Part shown: piece after piece, positions 43,139-55,404 of the stretch
How positions within the stretch are numbered: the stretch's first letter is position 1
How the letters are laid out: the number at the start of each line of letters is the position of its first letter
Assembly: GCA_008828725.1 (NCBI GenBank)
Contig: MEHQ01000550.1
Span: forward strand, 124,001 to 188,000
Direction of reading: 5' to 3'
Source of the DNA: Saccharina japonica
Lineage: Eukaryota; Sar; Phaeophyceae; Laminariales; Laminariaceae
Length of the DNA stretch: 64,000 nt
Translations under genes and position numbers: made by a program
Notes under the pieces: model-generated
What the model saw: only the letters and a program-made list of their open reading frames with translations
Database searches by the model: none
Told to the model about the DNA's origin: nothing

Positions 43139-43637
43139 TTAGATTTTGAACTCCACGACACGAACGAGTGATCCATGCCGGTTTGGGCGGTCAACCTTCA
43201 TCGTCATCTCCTCGAAGAAAGGGGACGGAATGCCGAACCTCTTGCGGACTTGCGTAAGGGCTTTCCTACTGTTGTTGTCGCTGGATAAGCAAGGAGCTTT
43301 CGCTTTCACGGAACACAAGTTGTTTGCGGCCGTCGTATGTACGTAGTTAGGAAAAAAAACGTTTGACTGCTGTTTTGGTTGCCTCGAATTTATTTTGGTA
43401 GCGCAGCTGCTGTTGTTGGACGGCCACAGCACACGCGATATCGAGCAAGGTGATACTCATGCTCTCCCTCTCCGTGGTGGTCGACGCACGGGTGCTGCGT
43501 CCGATATTTGTACCAGAGTAGCCACGGCGGGTTCCGCGGTAAAGAGTAACATTATCGAGGGGGGTTGTGGATGTTGTTACCAACCCACCCTTAACCCCCC
43601 AAATTTTAATCACGTGCCAAAAAGGTTTATAGTACAC
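43139..43637 (-). pseudogene. Coding-like region with a slip at an A8 run
   Basis: The minus frame from 43637 reads VTLYRGTRRGYSGTNIGRST, then MSITLLDIACAVAVQQQQLR and NKFEATKTAVKRFF, then hits a stop at the homopolymer (43351-43358). A second frame carries on as YVHTTAANNLCSVKAKAPCL, then QVRKRFGIPSPFFEEMTMKV and GSLVRVVEFKI, to a stop at 43139. A one-base change in the run would restore about 160 residues. Function unknown. Confidence 0.45.
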
Positions 43638-44125
43638 CGCTTGTGAAGTTTGAGAGTAAACGCGTTAGTTGGTGCCCGGGTTACATGGATTTAATAGGCT
43701 CCCTATAGGGTAAAAGCGAAAACGCAAGAAATACATACAGTGGGATGTTCCCGAACCCCCCCCCCCTCTGAAACAGCTTCGATCGAGCTAACACTTTTCT
43801 CTTAGGGTAATATTGGGGTGGGGATCACCAATCCAATGTCCGCTATTTGCTAGTGATCGATGCTATCGTGATAAAGCTCTCCAAAATATGCAAAAAAGCG
43901 GGGGTGTCATTGAAATATCCCCTCCCCGGGAATGTGCTCCACATGTTGATTTATGCTCTAGAAACATTCAATCTAGGGTAATTTTGGATCGGGGGTCACG
44001 AATATATCACCAGACTTTCCTACAGTAGTTCGGCAATACAATCGATTTATAGGTGTACAAATGCTGGGCTTTCGTGAGCCATTTCAAGTTTTCTGAGAAT
44101 TTTGACATTCGGATCCTGGCACCAG

Positions 44126-45010
44126 TTATTGTCTGATCGACTTTCTGAGTGGCTCTACCCCCCCTAAATCGACCAAGCGGAGTCGAATGGAGCAACTTCC
44201 GAAAAACAAACGCTCGAGAATGCGGCGAAAAAAAAGTTCGAGCCGAAGGGGAACTGTTTTTTTTTCGGAATTATTTTTAAACGTCTTTTTTGGGTGTTTT
44301 AGGGTCGTTTTTAACGACTCATATTTAGCAAATAAATAGCCAAATTTCCATTTTTTGGCAAGTTTGACTTGCCAAAATAGCAAAAAACTTTCCAAGTTTT
44401 TTTTCGGATATTTCCGTATCTGTTCGTTGGCAAGTTTTTGGAAAGTCAAATTTGCTATTGCACTTGCCATATGCGACCAATCACGCCTACGCAAGACCAT
44501 ACAAACCACACGCCGTTGCGCTAGACCACACGAGCTGCAGCAACACAGGAAGATATCGAGGGTTAGATGGTGGTGCTGACAGCAGATGATGGTGGCTGAC
44601 GGCACTGCTGTAGGGGTTGCTGGCGCGGGTAACGAACCGCATGTAGGCGTGGCACTGGTGTGGTCTGGGGCTGATGCCCAAACGTCAATCCCAATCAAAC
44701 AGTCGCCCCAGCTTTCCCAAGACAACGAACACGTGGCTATGACCGCCCTGGAGGGCTGTCTACCTCTGGGACCTACGAGATATGCTTGGATCCGCCTCCA
44801 GGCCACCCATTCCTCGACGAGGGTGTCGTCTAGCTGTCCGATCCTTGTTGTACGGGGTTTGATACAAAAATTGAAGGCGTTACGTGGCTCAAATAGCAAC
44901 TTTCTTGCCATTTCATCGCGTTTGTCGATAGAAAGTAATAATTGCCAAGACTTGCCAATTTTTTGTTGCCAAAATAGCAAGTTTTTTTGCTATTTGCTCG
45001 TGTCGTAAAA
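44126..45010. repeat. TTGGCAAG/CTTGCCAA-rich AT segment around a GC-richer core
   Basis: Near 44355-44475 and again at 44940-45000 the words TTGGCAAG, CTTGCCAA and AAAATAGCAA recur in both orientations, including TTGGCAAGTTTGACTTGCCAA. Between them lies GC-richer sequence (44480-44870). A 284-codon minus frame crosses all of this, but its composition follows the repeats, so it is not called as a gene. Confidence 0.5.
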
Positions 45011-45730
45011 AAGACGAAATTTGATATTATTATTTTTCGAGGAAGGTAGAGCAATTCCCCTTTACCGCGGAACCCCACGCCCGTGTCGTCGTGATCCGTA
45101 ATAGCCCATATATCCTCAGTCTATAACTCATACACAGTTCAGTTGCACAATGCCTCCGAGGTCTCGTGCAAAAGCGTTTTCAATCACTTAAAAAAGTGGC
45201 TGAAAAAGGCCGGCAACTAAAAAATATAGGTTTCCGCAGCACCGTGTAGCGGTTTGAATTCGAAATATGTTCTGGCCGCGTTGACGTCGATACATTCGTG
45301 CACGCTAACTCCTCGCACCCAACCCAGCGAATTTGATCGTTCTGTTTCTGTGTACTTCGCCAGGGTTTCGTGTTCCCAGAACTCTACTTTTTAACGTAAG
45401 TGCCCTGGTACAAAACCTTCTACTCATCGTAACTGGGCGGTCCTCGGTGTCGGCTCTGGGCTTTCTTCGAGTGGTGTCTCTATGTTGAGTTCTGCGATTG
45501 GTCGTTCCTTTCTTGTTGTTGGGTGCTCTCGACCTTATATCCTCTGGTACGTCTGCCTCGTCGTCTAAATAGTACGTTCGTATGGCTGAGGTTCGTCGCG
45601 CTCTGTCGTTCGTAATCGCGGCAGTTACCTGTACCTATTATTTATCGGCGGAGTACAGACGCGACAGCGACGGATCGTACCCTGGGTTGGTTTCTTTCTT
45701 TGTGTGCACATGCCGTTGTGAGATTTTATC
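45011..45730. other. No supported feature
   Basis: Nothing beyond short random frames was seen. A telomere-type tract begins right after. Confidence 0.4.
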
Positions 45731-45731
45731 G

Positions 45732-45771
45732 CCTAACCCTAACTCTAACCCTAACCCTAACCCTAACCTAA
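45732..45771 (-). repeat. Interstitial telomere-type repeat (CCCTAA)6
   Basis: CCTAACCCTAACTCTAACCC and further CCCTAA units, six in all with one variant, read in the C-rich orientation. Confidence 0.9.
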
Positions 45772-46750
45772 GTGTCTTCTGTAGTGTCCGACAGGTTTTG
45801 GTACCTAAACTAACTAACGAGCGCGCTTGGCGCCCTCAGTATCTTATCTGAGTCCAAGTCGAGAACAGAGGCCAGTTTCAAGGAGTCCAGCAGCAACGTT
45901 TGGCAGCAAAGCTAGCATGTATATCTAACAAGCACCTGTAATGTAGCTTAGCAAACATGTATTTCAATCGGGTGTCAACTCTCTGCTGGACCCTTGTCTA
46001 CTTATGCGACAGTAATTTCATACATCCATCAATGTTTCACTCTCCCCGCTTCACCCGAACCTGGCCCGCTTGGAAGTTTTGGAATTTGTGTGTGGAAACA
46101 AAACCTCATCTGGGACGAAAACAAGTTGAGCTTGTCCGATTCCCGTGTATTTTTAGTTTTCTGCTTGGAATTTTAATTTGTGGGCGACCTCTCGCCCCCT
46201 CATTTGAAAGCGGATATAACATGGCCAAGTTTTAAGGAAAAGGGAGAGCGCCTGGTGATTGCTCTCGACGAAATCAGCCGGGATTTTATATATAAACCAT
46301 GCATAACTTGAGCTTCCATTCGCGACATTTCTGTCTCTTCGCGTTGGTTTATGTCGCACCGCGACCATGCGTTAAACACCCTTCCCTCTCACGCCTATAA
46401 GTCTCTTTGATTCTGTGTTTTCCAAGTCCTGGACCTGCCGCAGACTCCCCTCCGTTTCTGTGAAAACTTCTCAAGTGCCAACAAACTACACCGCCGTTCA
46501 TGCGTGGCTCTCCGTACAGCCGTGTATCGCGCCTACATATCTATGTTGTGCTACAGCCGTGTATCGCGCCTGTCTATGTTGTGCTACTTGAAACATTTTA
46601 TCGAACAAACGAAACATCACTACACTTCCATTGCCGCTCCTGTACCCCCCCCTTGCTTCAACTAGCTGGGGCAGTTGGCCCTGATGTGCCCCGTCTGGTG
46701 GCAGTGGTGGCGTGTTGTGTGGGAGCAGGTTTTATGGGAATGGTCGGCCG

Positions 46751-47437
46751 CTAGTCCCTTGCGGGAGCAAGAGCCGCACACTGGTTTCTGACCCCTACCC
46801 CCCCGTCCCATCTTGTCCATTGTGCCCCGGCCGCGTTGCAATCCTCCCCCCGCGACCAGTAGCTATGTGGGTAGGGCCGTAGTGCCTCAAAGCTCCTCCT
46901 CTGCCCCCTCTGAAGTAAGTCCAGGCTTGGTACCCGGGTGGCCCGGCTGGAAGGAGGGACCCCGAGCTGGTATCCGTATCCCCTGGCCTCGCTTCCGGCG
47001 AAAGCCTTATGGACCGACTCCGGGCCTGCTAGTAGTACGTCTTGGAATTGACAACCGTGGTTTTCCTGCTCAACGTGCTTAACGCCAAAAGGGTGCTTTA
47101 GGTCCTTCAGCTTCGCGTGAATCACCTTTTTGTCCATACCGCCTTCTTCGAAAAAATTGTCTTCAAGCTCGCCCACGAGGAACAGGGCCGCGGTGACCGG
47201 TTTCTTCCTCCGAATGCTTTCCCGGACACGGTATTCCTGGATTTCTATCGTTTTCCGCTCCTGTTGCAGTGTCGCATGCTTGGTCTGGTCGGCTAGCGCT
47301 TTTAGCATGACGTGTGATTCCAGCACCTCGTTCGCTACTTCGAAGTCGCCGTAGTAACGGGCGTTCCCGAAGTCGCTGCAGTGCGTCGTGAACCGCACGA
47401 ACGCTGCCTTGAACTGTGCCCTCCGTCCGACATGCAC
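46751..47437 (-). CDS. Uncharacterised ORF, 228 codons
   Basis: This is the best single uninterrupted coding candidate between 40 and 50 kb. The first two thirds are protein-like: FKAAFVRFTTHCSDFGNARY, then LADQTKHATLQQERKTIEIQ (Gln/Lys-rich, helical), ALFLVGELEDNFFEEGG, VIHAKLKDLKHPFGVKHVEQ. The last third turns Arg/Ser/Gly-rich and may be past a splice site. A start at 47437 is assumed, but the ORF could begin as an exon. No domain recognised. Confidence 0.45.
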   Translation of the reverse strand: MHVGRRAQFKAAFVRFTTHCSDFGNARYYGDFEVANEVLESHVMLKALADQTKHATLQQERKTIEIQEYRVRESIRRKKPVTAALFLVGELEDNFFEEGGMDKKVIHAKLKDLKHPFGVKHVEQENHGCQFQDVLLAGPESVHKAFAGSEARGYGYQLGVPPSSRATRVPSLDLLQRGQRRSFEALRPYPHSYWSRGEDCNAAGAQWTRWDGGVGVRNQCAALAPARD

Positions 47438-47439
47438 AA

Positions 47440-50130
47440 TAACAGAAAATATTCGCAGGGTTTCGGGCGTGCATGTGTGCGTGCATCGGGTGCAGTGAAA
47501 ACGCTTTGTGCCTAACTCGTCGTATGCTCATGCCCAAACACGTTCATGGTTCGTGTGTGTACGAAGTTTCAAGTGCGGATTTTTCCGGGTTGTGCCTGCC
47601 CCTTGTGCCCCTTATAAATGTCCCTTCCTTCCGGAGTTGGTTCGATTGTGTCCTACCACTCGGGGGGTTGTGCCTGCTTACTGTTGTGTGTGCTCGTGCT
47701 TTTATGTCGACCGTATTTAACTCGTGAGGATGTGCCTGCCTAACCCTACCCCAAAGGATTGGAGTACAATCGTAATTTCTGATGTTTTCGTCGTGAATCA
47801 TCACACTCTCGACAGCAGTACGAGTACGAGGCGGTACGTCCATCTATTTGCTCTTGCAGTACTCTGTCAACACCTTTGCCTACTAGAAATATCTCTAATA
47901 ACAAACGATTGGGGACATCCTATCACATCACACAGGGGGGTCGGAGTGCGTGGCCATTTTTGTGGCGGGTCACTAACTGCTGTGTGTGCTGCTGTTCTTT
48001 TGTCTTCGTCGGTCATGTAGTGTGACGAAATTAAAGTACGTACATACATAAATGTAATACGAACGGCTTCGTGTGAGGTACTGCTGCTGCTGTTGCGTGC
48101 CTCGCTGCGTGCCTTTTTTCCGTGCTGTATGGCAGTCATACAAATGATGGCAATCGATGCGACCGCGGCACGTTGTGCAGTGCGCGCGTGGGCGTGCTCT
48201 GGGTGTGCGTGTGGTACAGTCAAATGCCCCAGAGCCCAGAGTACCTCTACTTCACTGACCGCTCGCAACCGCAGCAAAAACAAAAGTAGCACTATTACTG
48301 TAGGTCCGGGTGGTATCCGGCCCGAGTGCGGTCGCTCATGAACACAGCCAACTTGGTAAAATTATTGCTGCGCCTACACTTAACGTCCATCGCATGCGCC
48401 TGCACGTATCAAGTTTGGCCTCAACCTGATCGCCCCTGGAGTTCTCGGGCGTGGTTCTCCTCTGTACGTCGGACCATCGTGCCTCGTGGCATTTTGTTTT
48501 TGCGATTATAGGCTTACCGGGCCTCCTTGGGCCAGGTAGCCTGCTGGGAGCGAGGTGGTTTCACTCGTGTGTGCGCTGTTCAGCGAGTGAGTGCACATTG
48601 GATATTTTGTTTCGTAGTTGATGGACATCAGAGCAATTTGTACGGGGGGACGAATCGGTGGTCAAAGTATGGGTAGATTTTTCCGTGCTGAAAAGAGCGG
48701 TGCAGTATCACATAGAGGTGGGGAGGATACAGTACGCGTATTCTTACGTCCGAACGGCGTGCCCGCCAATACTGATGTTCTGGGCATACCTCGGAATACC
48801 TTTTTTAAAGCATCTTCTTAAAATGTCAGCACTCGTAGAGGTAGATTTGCCTGAAAGCGGGGCGTTGCCAGATGTAGACCCAATTTGACTGTCAAAATGT
48901 CATCTTGGCCTAAATTGTTCGATATTCTTCTCCCTCTTTCGCTAAATTAATTAATCCCCACTAGCTCAAGTAGTTAATTAATTAATTTCATCTACCCCCA
49001 TCCACACTATCATACTATATCATCTGTATTAAATATGGGCGACAGCCTCCAATTAATTGGTTTATCCCTTTTTTTGGGAACAATTTTTCGATGCGCCGTA
49101 ACTCCGTAGGTACACCATGAACACGAGTGTCGCTCGAGAGATGAAGCTTTCTGGTTAGCTTGGCATTCTGAAATGCTTCGTGCCAACGTCGAGGAACTCA
49201 AAAAGTTCCACCGGCAAATGTTTTGTCATCGCACACGTGTTTTTTTGCGATTGTTACCTCCCACACCCCAAGATGCTATTCTCAGCGACTATCCAATAAT
49301 TCTAAGGCGATGCATTTATTGTTTGGCGATTTGCACGATTCGTAACACAAAAATAGAGATAAACAACATGACGTATTATTATTGTTGAGGGATCTACATG
49401 CCGCCTGGATTACGTTCATCTAAAACTACACAGATTTCCGACGGCATGGCTACGTCGTTTTGATGGTTGCACCCAGATGACACACGACATAGTTGAGCGG
49501 AAAAGGCGGTCTCTCATTATTTCGCCCTACAGCACCACGACAGCAGTAGTAGTCGAAAATACGAACGAATGCCATCAGCGTCCTTATGTAGGACTGGTCT
49601 GAATCAACTGTGATTTTTGGTGGTATGTGTGGAAAGTTTTGGCGGTGGCCTAAGATTGAGCCACGCCAGGCCAAATAAGTTTATCGCGTAGGCTCAGTGA
49701 TACTACGGAGATCGCGCAGTCCACGTGCCCGAACGGCTATCGTTGCGTGACAGGAGATATGACCTGTTGCGTGGTGTTTCCTAGGAAGTATAGCAGTACG
49801 CGTACGCGCAGCATTCGAGAATGCCACAACCACTCGACCCCACGGCAGCCTCCGCACCATGGGATTGGACACGAGCCGAAACTAAACAAAGTATGCCTCC
49901 ACGATGGAAAGACCCTTACCACAACACGCCAAACATCAAGTTGTGTTTTGTTTCCACCCATCCACATCCAGTACACCCAGTGTCCGTACTGATTTTTCAT
50001 TCTATAGAGATGCCAGACGCAAACTCTGTGGCAAAAAACGCCCTCACAATATATGATGACACGGACGATAACACCATTTTTACCCCTCGGGCCCTCAGGC
50101 CAGGCCGCAATGTTGCCTGGATTTATGTCG
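47440..50130. other. Mostly unannotated stretch
   Basis: It contains a repeat shared with 30415-30475: the reverse complement of 49930-50010 reads ATGAAAAATCAGTACGGACA…, matching ATGAAGAATCGGCACGGACA there over about 65 bp. Other frames (48093-48888) have biased composition and no domain that I recognise. Confidence 0.3.
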
Positions 50131-50133
50131 AAC

Positions 50134-50364
50134 ATTGGTGAAGCCTACCTGGACCCCAGTGGGCGTGTGCCCCTGTACATGCGTGATGTTAGCTTAGGGG
50201 AGATTCAAGCTGACCCCAGGGAAAAGGGCGACGGTCTTTGCCTATTGGTGAGAGAGATGGGGAGGGCAGGCAGATGGGCTTTTAGGTTTCCTAGTGGCCC
50301 CGCCCCTCGAGCACGTACAATAGTCATTTCCAACGTATATATTCGAGGCGTCGTCGCACCATGA
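50134..50364 (+). CDS. Candidate coding segment
   Basis: The plus frame reads EAYLDPSGRVPLYMRDVSLG, then ADPREKGDGLCLLVREMGRA, FRFPSGPAPRARTIVISNVY, to a stop at 50364. Composition is protein-like and distinct from the flanks. The start is open, and an upstream exon is possible. A similar short coding-like piece lies at about 50555-50700 (SAEADTRELQDLEHSLYSCA). Function unknown. Confidence 0.35.
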   Translation: MGEAYLDPSGRVPLYMRDVSLGEIQADPREKGDGLCLLVREMGRAGRWAFRFPSGPAPRARTIVISNVYIRGVVAP

Positions 50365-50999
50365 AACTCACATTTACGGGGGTCTTCGCCGTGCGCCTAC
50401 AGCCGACTTACCTGACTCGAATCCTAGCCTAAAATATATCGTACGACACACACGCCACCCAAACATACGGGGTAGCTCTTCACCTGCTTCACCTCAGATG
50501 TGCCGTCAGTACGAAATGTTCGGGGTCAAAACTTCAACCCCACCCCGACGATAGCGCGGCTCTATCTTCCGCTACACTCATCTCCGCGGAGGCCGATACA
50601 CGAGAGCTGCAGGACCTGGAGCATTCGCTTTATAGCTGCGCACGGGCAGCGGTGGCTTCGTTGACGACTTTACTATCGTGTGTCTTTGACTTCGTGAGGC
50701 CTTCTCCCTATAATTTGCATTATTACTCCTGCTCTGCCGTTGCAACTCAAAGCACATATATCTGGTACTCCAGCTGGCATGTTCTATCTCACGTTACGTT
50801 TTCAACCGACCAGCGTTTTGCTGCTCTGAAATCACCGATTCTGTCAAGGTTTCGTCCTCCAGACGACCCACCAAGGTTTACCTGTGTGTGTGGTGTTAAT
50901 TGTGTGGTGCCAACTATTTGTTCAAGCGAAGGCGGCGTGAGCGATAACCCCAGGATTGCTTGCAATGCCACATACTCCCACATTAGAAATTAAGTGAAC

Positions 51000-53330
51000 G
51001 CACATCTCGGCTAGCGCAGGGCGAGCCTCTTCCGCAGACTCATAATCTGGGACAACCCAATACATGACCAAGGAAATATATGAACGGAACAACCCAAGAA
51101 ATACATAGATATGAAGAGCTATGCATACGTATTCTTTACGTACATATACTCTGCCTTGCCCTCCGATAGTCGATAGTTATGCGCGATGCCCTGCCATTTT
51201 ACCTGCATTGCTCGTGCTTTGTATATAACAAACGCAACATATATGTGTGCTCCTATGTACACCAATCGTCGCCACACAGGCTTACCTACACATCGCCGAA
51301 TCACCGCCCCCCCAGACTTCGCCGCACTTTACAGAGGCCCACATAACACGAGACTGCACCCGCCACGACCTAAATCTACCAGGTATGAGTTATGCTTCGA
51401 AAACATTGTCATGCACACGAAACCAATGCCACTTAGTGTAAGCAAGGAGCGCCCAATGGGTTTTCGTGTCGAGGCATCATCGTACCACATCTAAACTCCC
51501 TTTTAACCTTTTAACTAGCCGGCCTGTGGGGGAAATACTGTTTAACTATGTATACTCCCACAAGGCCCCAATCAATCTGTAACTGCGGTATATCTTGTAC
51601 TGTACACAAGTACCTACCATATGACAGGACACAGTGCAGCAGACATCCCACGCACGAACAAAGCACGAACTTCGGCGGACCCCTGCACCTGCCCATTGAG
51701 CCAGGCACAAATATCTATGGTCAGCCAACGCACAGAAATCCGCTATTCGTTTTACTTCACCGTGGTTACGTTTCTTGCCATGGGCCATATTCCCATATGC
51801 CCTTGCAGCACGGGAAGAGGCAAACGACGCACTACCAGGTACTCATCTTCTGGGCGTACGTTAACACTGCCTAGAGCCGACACCTCGCTACAATTGTGAC
51901 TCTGAGGATTCAACCCTTGACGAAGAGAGCGTGTAATGTACTGAAAAACATACTCCGATAGTAGCACCTACTTTTTCGACTTTTTCTGAGACTCTACACT
52001 ACCACCTACCACCAGGTATTAGTAAGTCACCCGAAATTAGTTTTTGGAGAAAACAGTGTCTCGTAGGCTTGGACCGATGGACAACCCCCTGAGCTACTGT
52101 GGGTGCAAACGGAAAACGGAAACCCTTATGCTACACAAATGGGATACCAGGTAACTCCTCACTTGCGGAGTATAGCACAGTACTCTAATAGAATAACCAG
52201 AGCATAACTCAGTACTTTAACAGAATAATCAGAGCATAGCACAGCGCTTTAATATAATAGTGAGAGTATAGCACAGTAGTAGTACTGTAGTACCCCTATT
52301 GTAGCGCAATGTTGCTTCTAACCCTTAAACTGCCATTGTAAGAGCTGTGAAACTCATACCATGGTGCTTGATAACATGTTAATCACATAATATAACTAAG
52401 TGCGCATATTGACATATCCTCTCCTTGCGTGGCAGGACAACCAGCACGTTCACCGCTGGGCACACCCTTCATATCCTCTCCTCACGTCACACGTCGCACG
52501 CGACCAATAGATTTCGTACCGTCAACTTTCAGCCCAGCCCACGCAATCCATGCATACCTACAGCATGACATAGACAACCACCACACAAAAGATACCCGTT
52601 TCTACACCATCATGGCAACAACGCTCATTTATTGGGCACATCGAAGTGTGCAGTGAACAAGTTTCAACGCGAACTGGGGGTTGTCTTGCAATCACTCCGA
52701 ACGTGGCCCACTCTTATGCGTCATGTGTAGCAATGGCACGACAAACATGCATCTGCAATCTATCAGTAGGTTGGCCCCGGTGGGGCCCTCTTTGGTTTGC
52801 TTGTTGGATTGCAGAAATGGCCAAAATGACAAGGTTGTGCCCACCGAGGACACTTCGCTGTTAACGATGCCGCCTCCAAGCGCAGAAGCCATGTCTCACG
52901 GCCGGCAAAGATTGGACTGGCGCCATCGGCCCAGCCGCGCTTCCCAGGTTTAGGGTTCTCGTTTGTCCTGTTACCTTTGTCCGGTCGAGGATACGCATAG
53001 TCAAAACACAAACAATGATTAGTAGGTGAACCAAGGTGAACACGTTTCGCACAGCCAATACCTAAAACGCTACCCACTTGTCCCACCGAAGGGATTAATC
53101 AACGCAGTGAAAGAGAGCTCTTGCAAGGTCCACACGCACACTGATCGGCAACTACAGTACATATACCATGATACACCCACACGGCAAAAGGCAGGTATGT
53201 GTGAGCACGAGAACGGGGTTACCATGTCAGGGAGAGCGGGGTGCATACTCTACACCCTCTACTCTACAATAGTGCGTAAGGCATATCTATGTGGATACGG
53301 CTTGTATCCCCCCGAGTTGGCAGTCTCACC
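51000..53330. other. Mostly unannotated, with a 32-bp tandem repeat at 52168-52277
   Basis: The tandem repeat has about 3.5 units of GAGTATAGCACAGTACT…AATAGAATAACCA type. The rest shows only short frames without splice context. Confidence 0.5.
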
Positions 53331-53338
53331 GACAGTCC

Positions 53339-53683
53339 TTAAACGCCGCTCGCACTGCCAGCGAGGATCCCAGGCAGGGTGTGGTACCACGCTAGACCTT
53401 GGATATATTCGGAGTCGACCTCCTGGTCGATATATCCAACTGTCATTAGGTCGAGCGCGAAGCTTAGCAGGTGGTGAACTCCGTCCAGCACGTCGTTCTG
53501 ACCGAGATGGGGCACACGAGCACGATCTGGGCAGCAGTCGCAGCACGGCGTGGGGGCACGGGGCGTGTAGCTACTGACATGACAATGCCTCTCTTCGGCG
53601 CGCTTACAGGAAGCACACAGTACATCGCACCCAAACGCTAGCAACATGAAAACTACGGTAATGAAAGTGAACACAACAAACAA
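53339..53683 (-). CDS. Candidate small Cys-rich protein with N-terminal hydrophobic segment
   Basis: The 114-codon frame starts MFVVFTFITVVFMLLAFGCD, a signal-anchor-like segment, followed by Cys-rich sequence (CASCKRAEERHC, then PCCDCCPDRARVP) and VLDGVHHLLSFALDLMTVGY. It could be an exon rather than a whole gene. No family recognised. Confidence 0.35.
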   Translation of the reverse strand: MFVVFTFITVVFMLLAFGCDVLCASCKRAEERHCHVSSYTPRAPTPCCDCCPDRARVPHLGQNDVLDGVHHLLSFALDLMTVGYIDQEVDSEYIQGLAWYHTLPGILAGSASGV

Positions 53684-54096
53684 TTCCCTGAGCCAAGATG
53701 ATGGATGATTAGGGTATCATTCATTGCGTGCTACGTAGCGGTAGCACTTTTTGGCGAAGACCGTTTCGACTGATTATTAATAGTAGCGTACTTAAAGTAT
53801 TCCTGGAAGGTCTTTTGTGGTTTTTAGTACTTTAAAAAAAAATGCTTGAGCCATGGGGGGCATTGCCCATCGGATTGCACGTTCAGTTTTTCCTTGAGGT
53901 CATGTCTTGGGTGGTATACTACTAGTATAGAGCCTCTATACTATAAACAAGTGAGAAGCCTCATACACAATTAGGTGCACTTCCGTCGTATGTAGCACGC
54001 CTCTAATGCACGAAGCAACAAACAGCATTGTAAAACCAACCCACATGGTATTTCAGCGGGAAGACATGCCTTATTGGGTAGTTACCGGGCAATTCC

Positions 54097-54594
54097 TCAG
54101 TCTAGGAGTGGAAGGAGTGTGTGGGTCACTACTGTAATACTGTAATCAGTCATAAATATGATGGCCCAAAGTGTGCCCCCCACTATCACAGCACGAGTCT
54201 GCGGTACATCACTCGGGACCGGAAGCGTACCATCTGGTGATGGGCCGTAGAGTATGTCGGGTGGAGGGCGGTCGGCAAGTGCGATGAACGCGATCCTAGC
54301 CCACCCGAACAACTCATTAAAAAACACGAGTTGTCGACCGAGCTTGATTTCTTCACGTGCGACGCCGCGGGTAGCAATCCTGTCGTAAATAAAAGCAACC
54401 TGGAGGCCAGGATGAAGGGAATGGGAGAGAAGTGCGCGTGAAAATACGGCTATGTTAAGAAAGCGCCTTCTTGCTATACGAAAGCGTCCATAGCTATTTG
54501 ATGTCCAATATCCGCGAACTCGTACGACGCTTGGTATCACGTGCGGTAAATCACTGCAGCCGCCACCCAATAGCACGGCGTGTTTTTTTGTCAT
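54097..54594 (-). CDS. Uncharacterised ORF, 165 codons, hydrophobic C-terminus
   Basis: The middle part is protein-like (RIARRRFLNIAVFSRALLSH, then LGRQLVFFNELFGWARIAFI). The end is a likely membrane segment (AVIVGGTLWAIIFMTDYSIT). It lies downstream, on the same strand, of the kinase exons at 55.2-56.3 kb and could be another part of that gene, but no connecting exons were found. Confidence 0.35.
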   Translation of the reverse strand: MTKKHAVLLGGGCSDLPHVIPSVVRVRGYWTSNSYGRFRIARRRFLNIAVFSRALLSHSLHPGLQVAFIYDRIATRGVAREEIKLGRQLVFFNELFGWARIAFIALADRPPPDILYGPSPDGTLPVPSDVPQTRAVIVGGTLWAIIFMTDYSITVVTHTLLPLLD

Positions 54595-55034
54595 CCTCGG
54601 CTTCTTCCAAATAAATAGAGACTTGCAGCGTTATCTGCGCGGCACCGTAGTATCCTCCGCGCTATAGGTCTAGCAGGCCTTTGATTAATATCCCTTTTGA
54701 AATTCCTAAAACGTTGTTCTCTTGGCAAGCTAGCACATCCACGTGTACGCTGGACCTGGCAATCCTCGAACCTTACCATGCGGGGGCTGGTGTGGTTCCA
54801 GGTGTAAACGCCGGCGCGGTAGGTAACTCCACCCTCCGCCTATTAATAGGTTCCGATTCGAAAGAAACGCCACGTTGTCAAGCTTGAAGGCATTATCTAT
54901 GGTACTAAGGGGTGATGGGGGTAGCACATATCGGCTAAACAAGTACAAACGTAGGCCACGAGGCTGGTCATGGGGCTAAGCGTACACTTAGAGTCCACTT
55001 GTTGATAAACACGGGTGGCTTATGAATAGGTCTA

Positions 55035-55075
55035 ATAGTACTAGTAGTACTAATAGTACTAATAGTACTAACAGC
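55035..55075 (+). repeat. TAATAGTAC tandem repeat
   Basis: Four to five 9-bp units occur in what would be the intron after the kinase exon. Confidence 0.8.
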
Positions 55076-55204
55076 ATAGAGCTCCTTCAAATAAGGAGCC
55101 TCAGAGAGTTGCTACAGGTGCATCCCTACTGTGGCATGGCAAGGCAAGGCATGGCATGGCAAGACACACACACGCGCGCTTGTGTGCTCTTACTCAAAAC
55201 TCAC

Positions 55205-55404
55205 AGTCAGATCGCCTTCCTGTGCAGCACCAAAATCTCCTACAGCTAGCCGAGCGGCCTCCAAATTGTGAGCTTGTGTAACGAAGATATTGGCCATCTT
55301 GAGGTCCCTGTGCATCAGGTTATTGTGGTTGCCTGACACGACAAATCTTAACAGCTGTGCACAAGCGGGCGGAGGGAAGATGGCACGGACCGAGTTCGGA
55401 ATAT
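55205..55404 (-). CDS. Protein kinase exon: catalytic loop and DFG
   Basis: On the minus strand, an acceptor (GGTAATCACTAAG|) and a strong donor (CTGACT|GTGAGT) bound 200 nt. The peptide reads SVRAIFPPPACAQLLRFVVS (helix before the catalytic loop), then LMHRDLKMANIFVTQ with the HRD Asp, the Lys at +2 and the Asn at +5, a 12-residue spacer, and LAVGDFGAAQEGD with the DFG Asp. These are the defining motifs of eukaryotic protein kinases (phosphate transfer from ATP to Ser/Thr or Tyr). The Lys at HRD+2 points to Ser/Thr specificity. The C-lobe exons are not identified downstream, so the gene may be incomplete. Confidence 0.75.

Noticed and set aside
44126-44980. 284-codon minus ORF
   Set aside because: Its composition mirrors the TTGGCAAG repeats and AT-rich borders, and there is no domain or splice support.
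52646-53086. Overlapping small ORFs on both strands
   Set aside because: No consistent splice sites, no protein-like stretch longer than about 20 residues.
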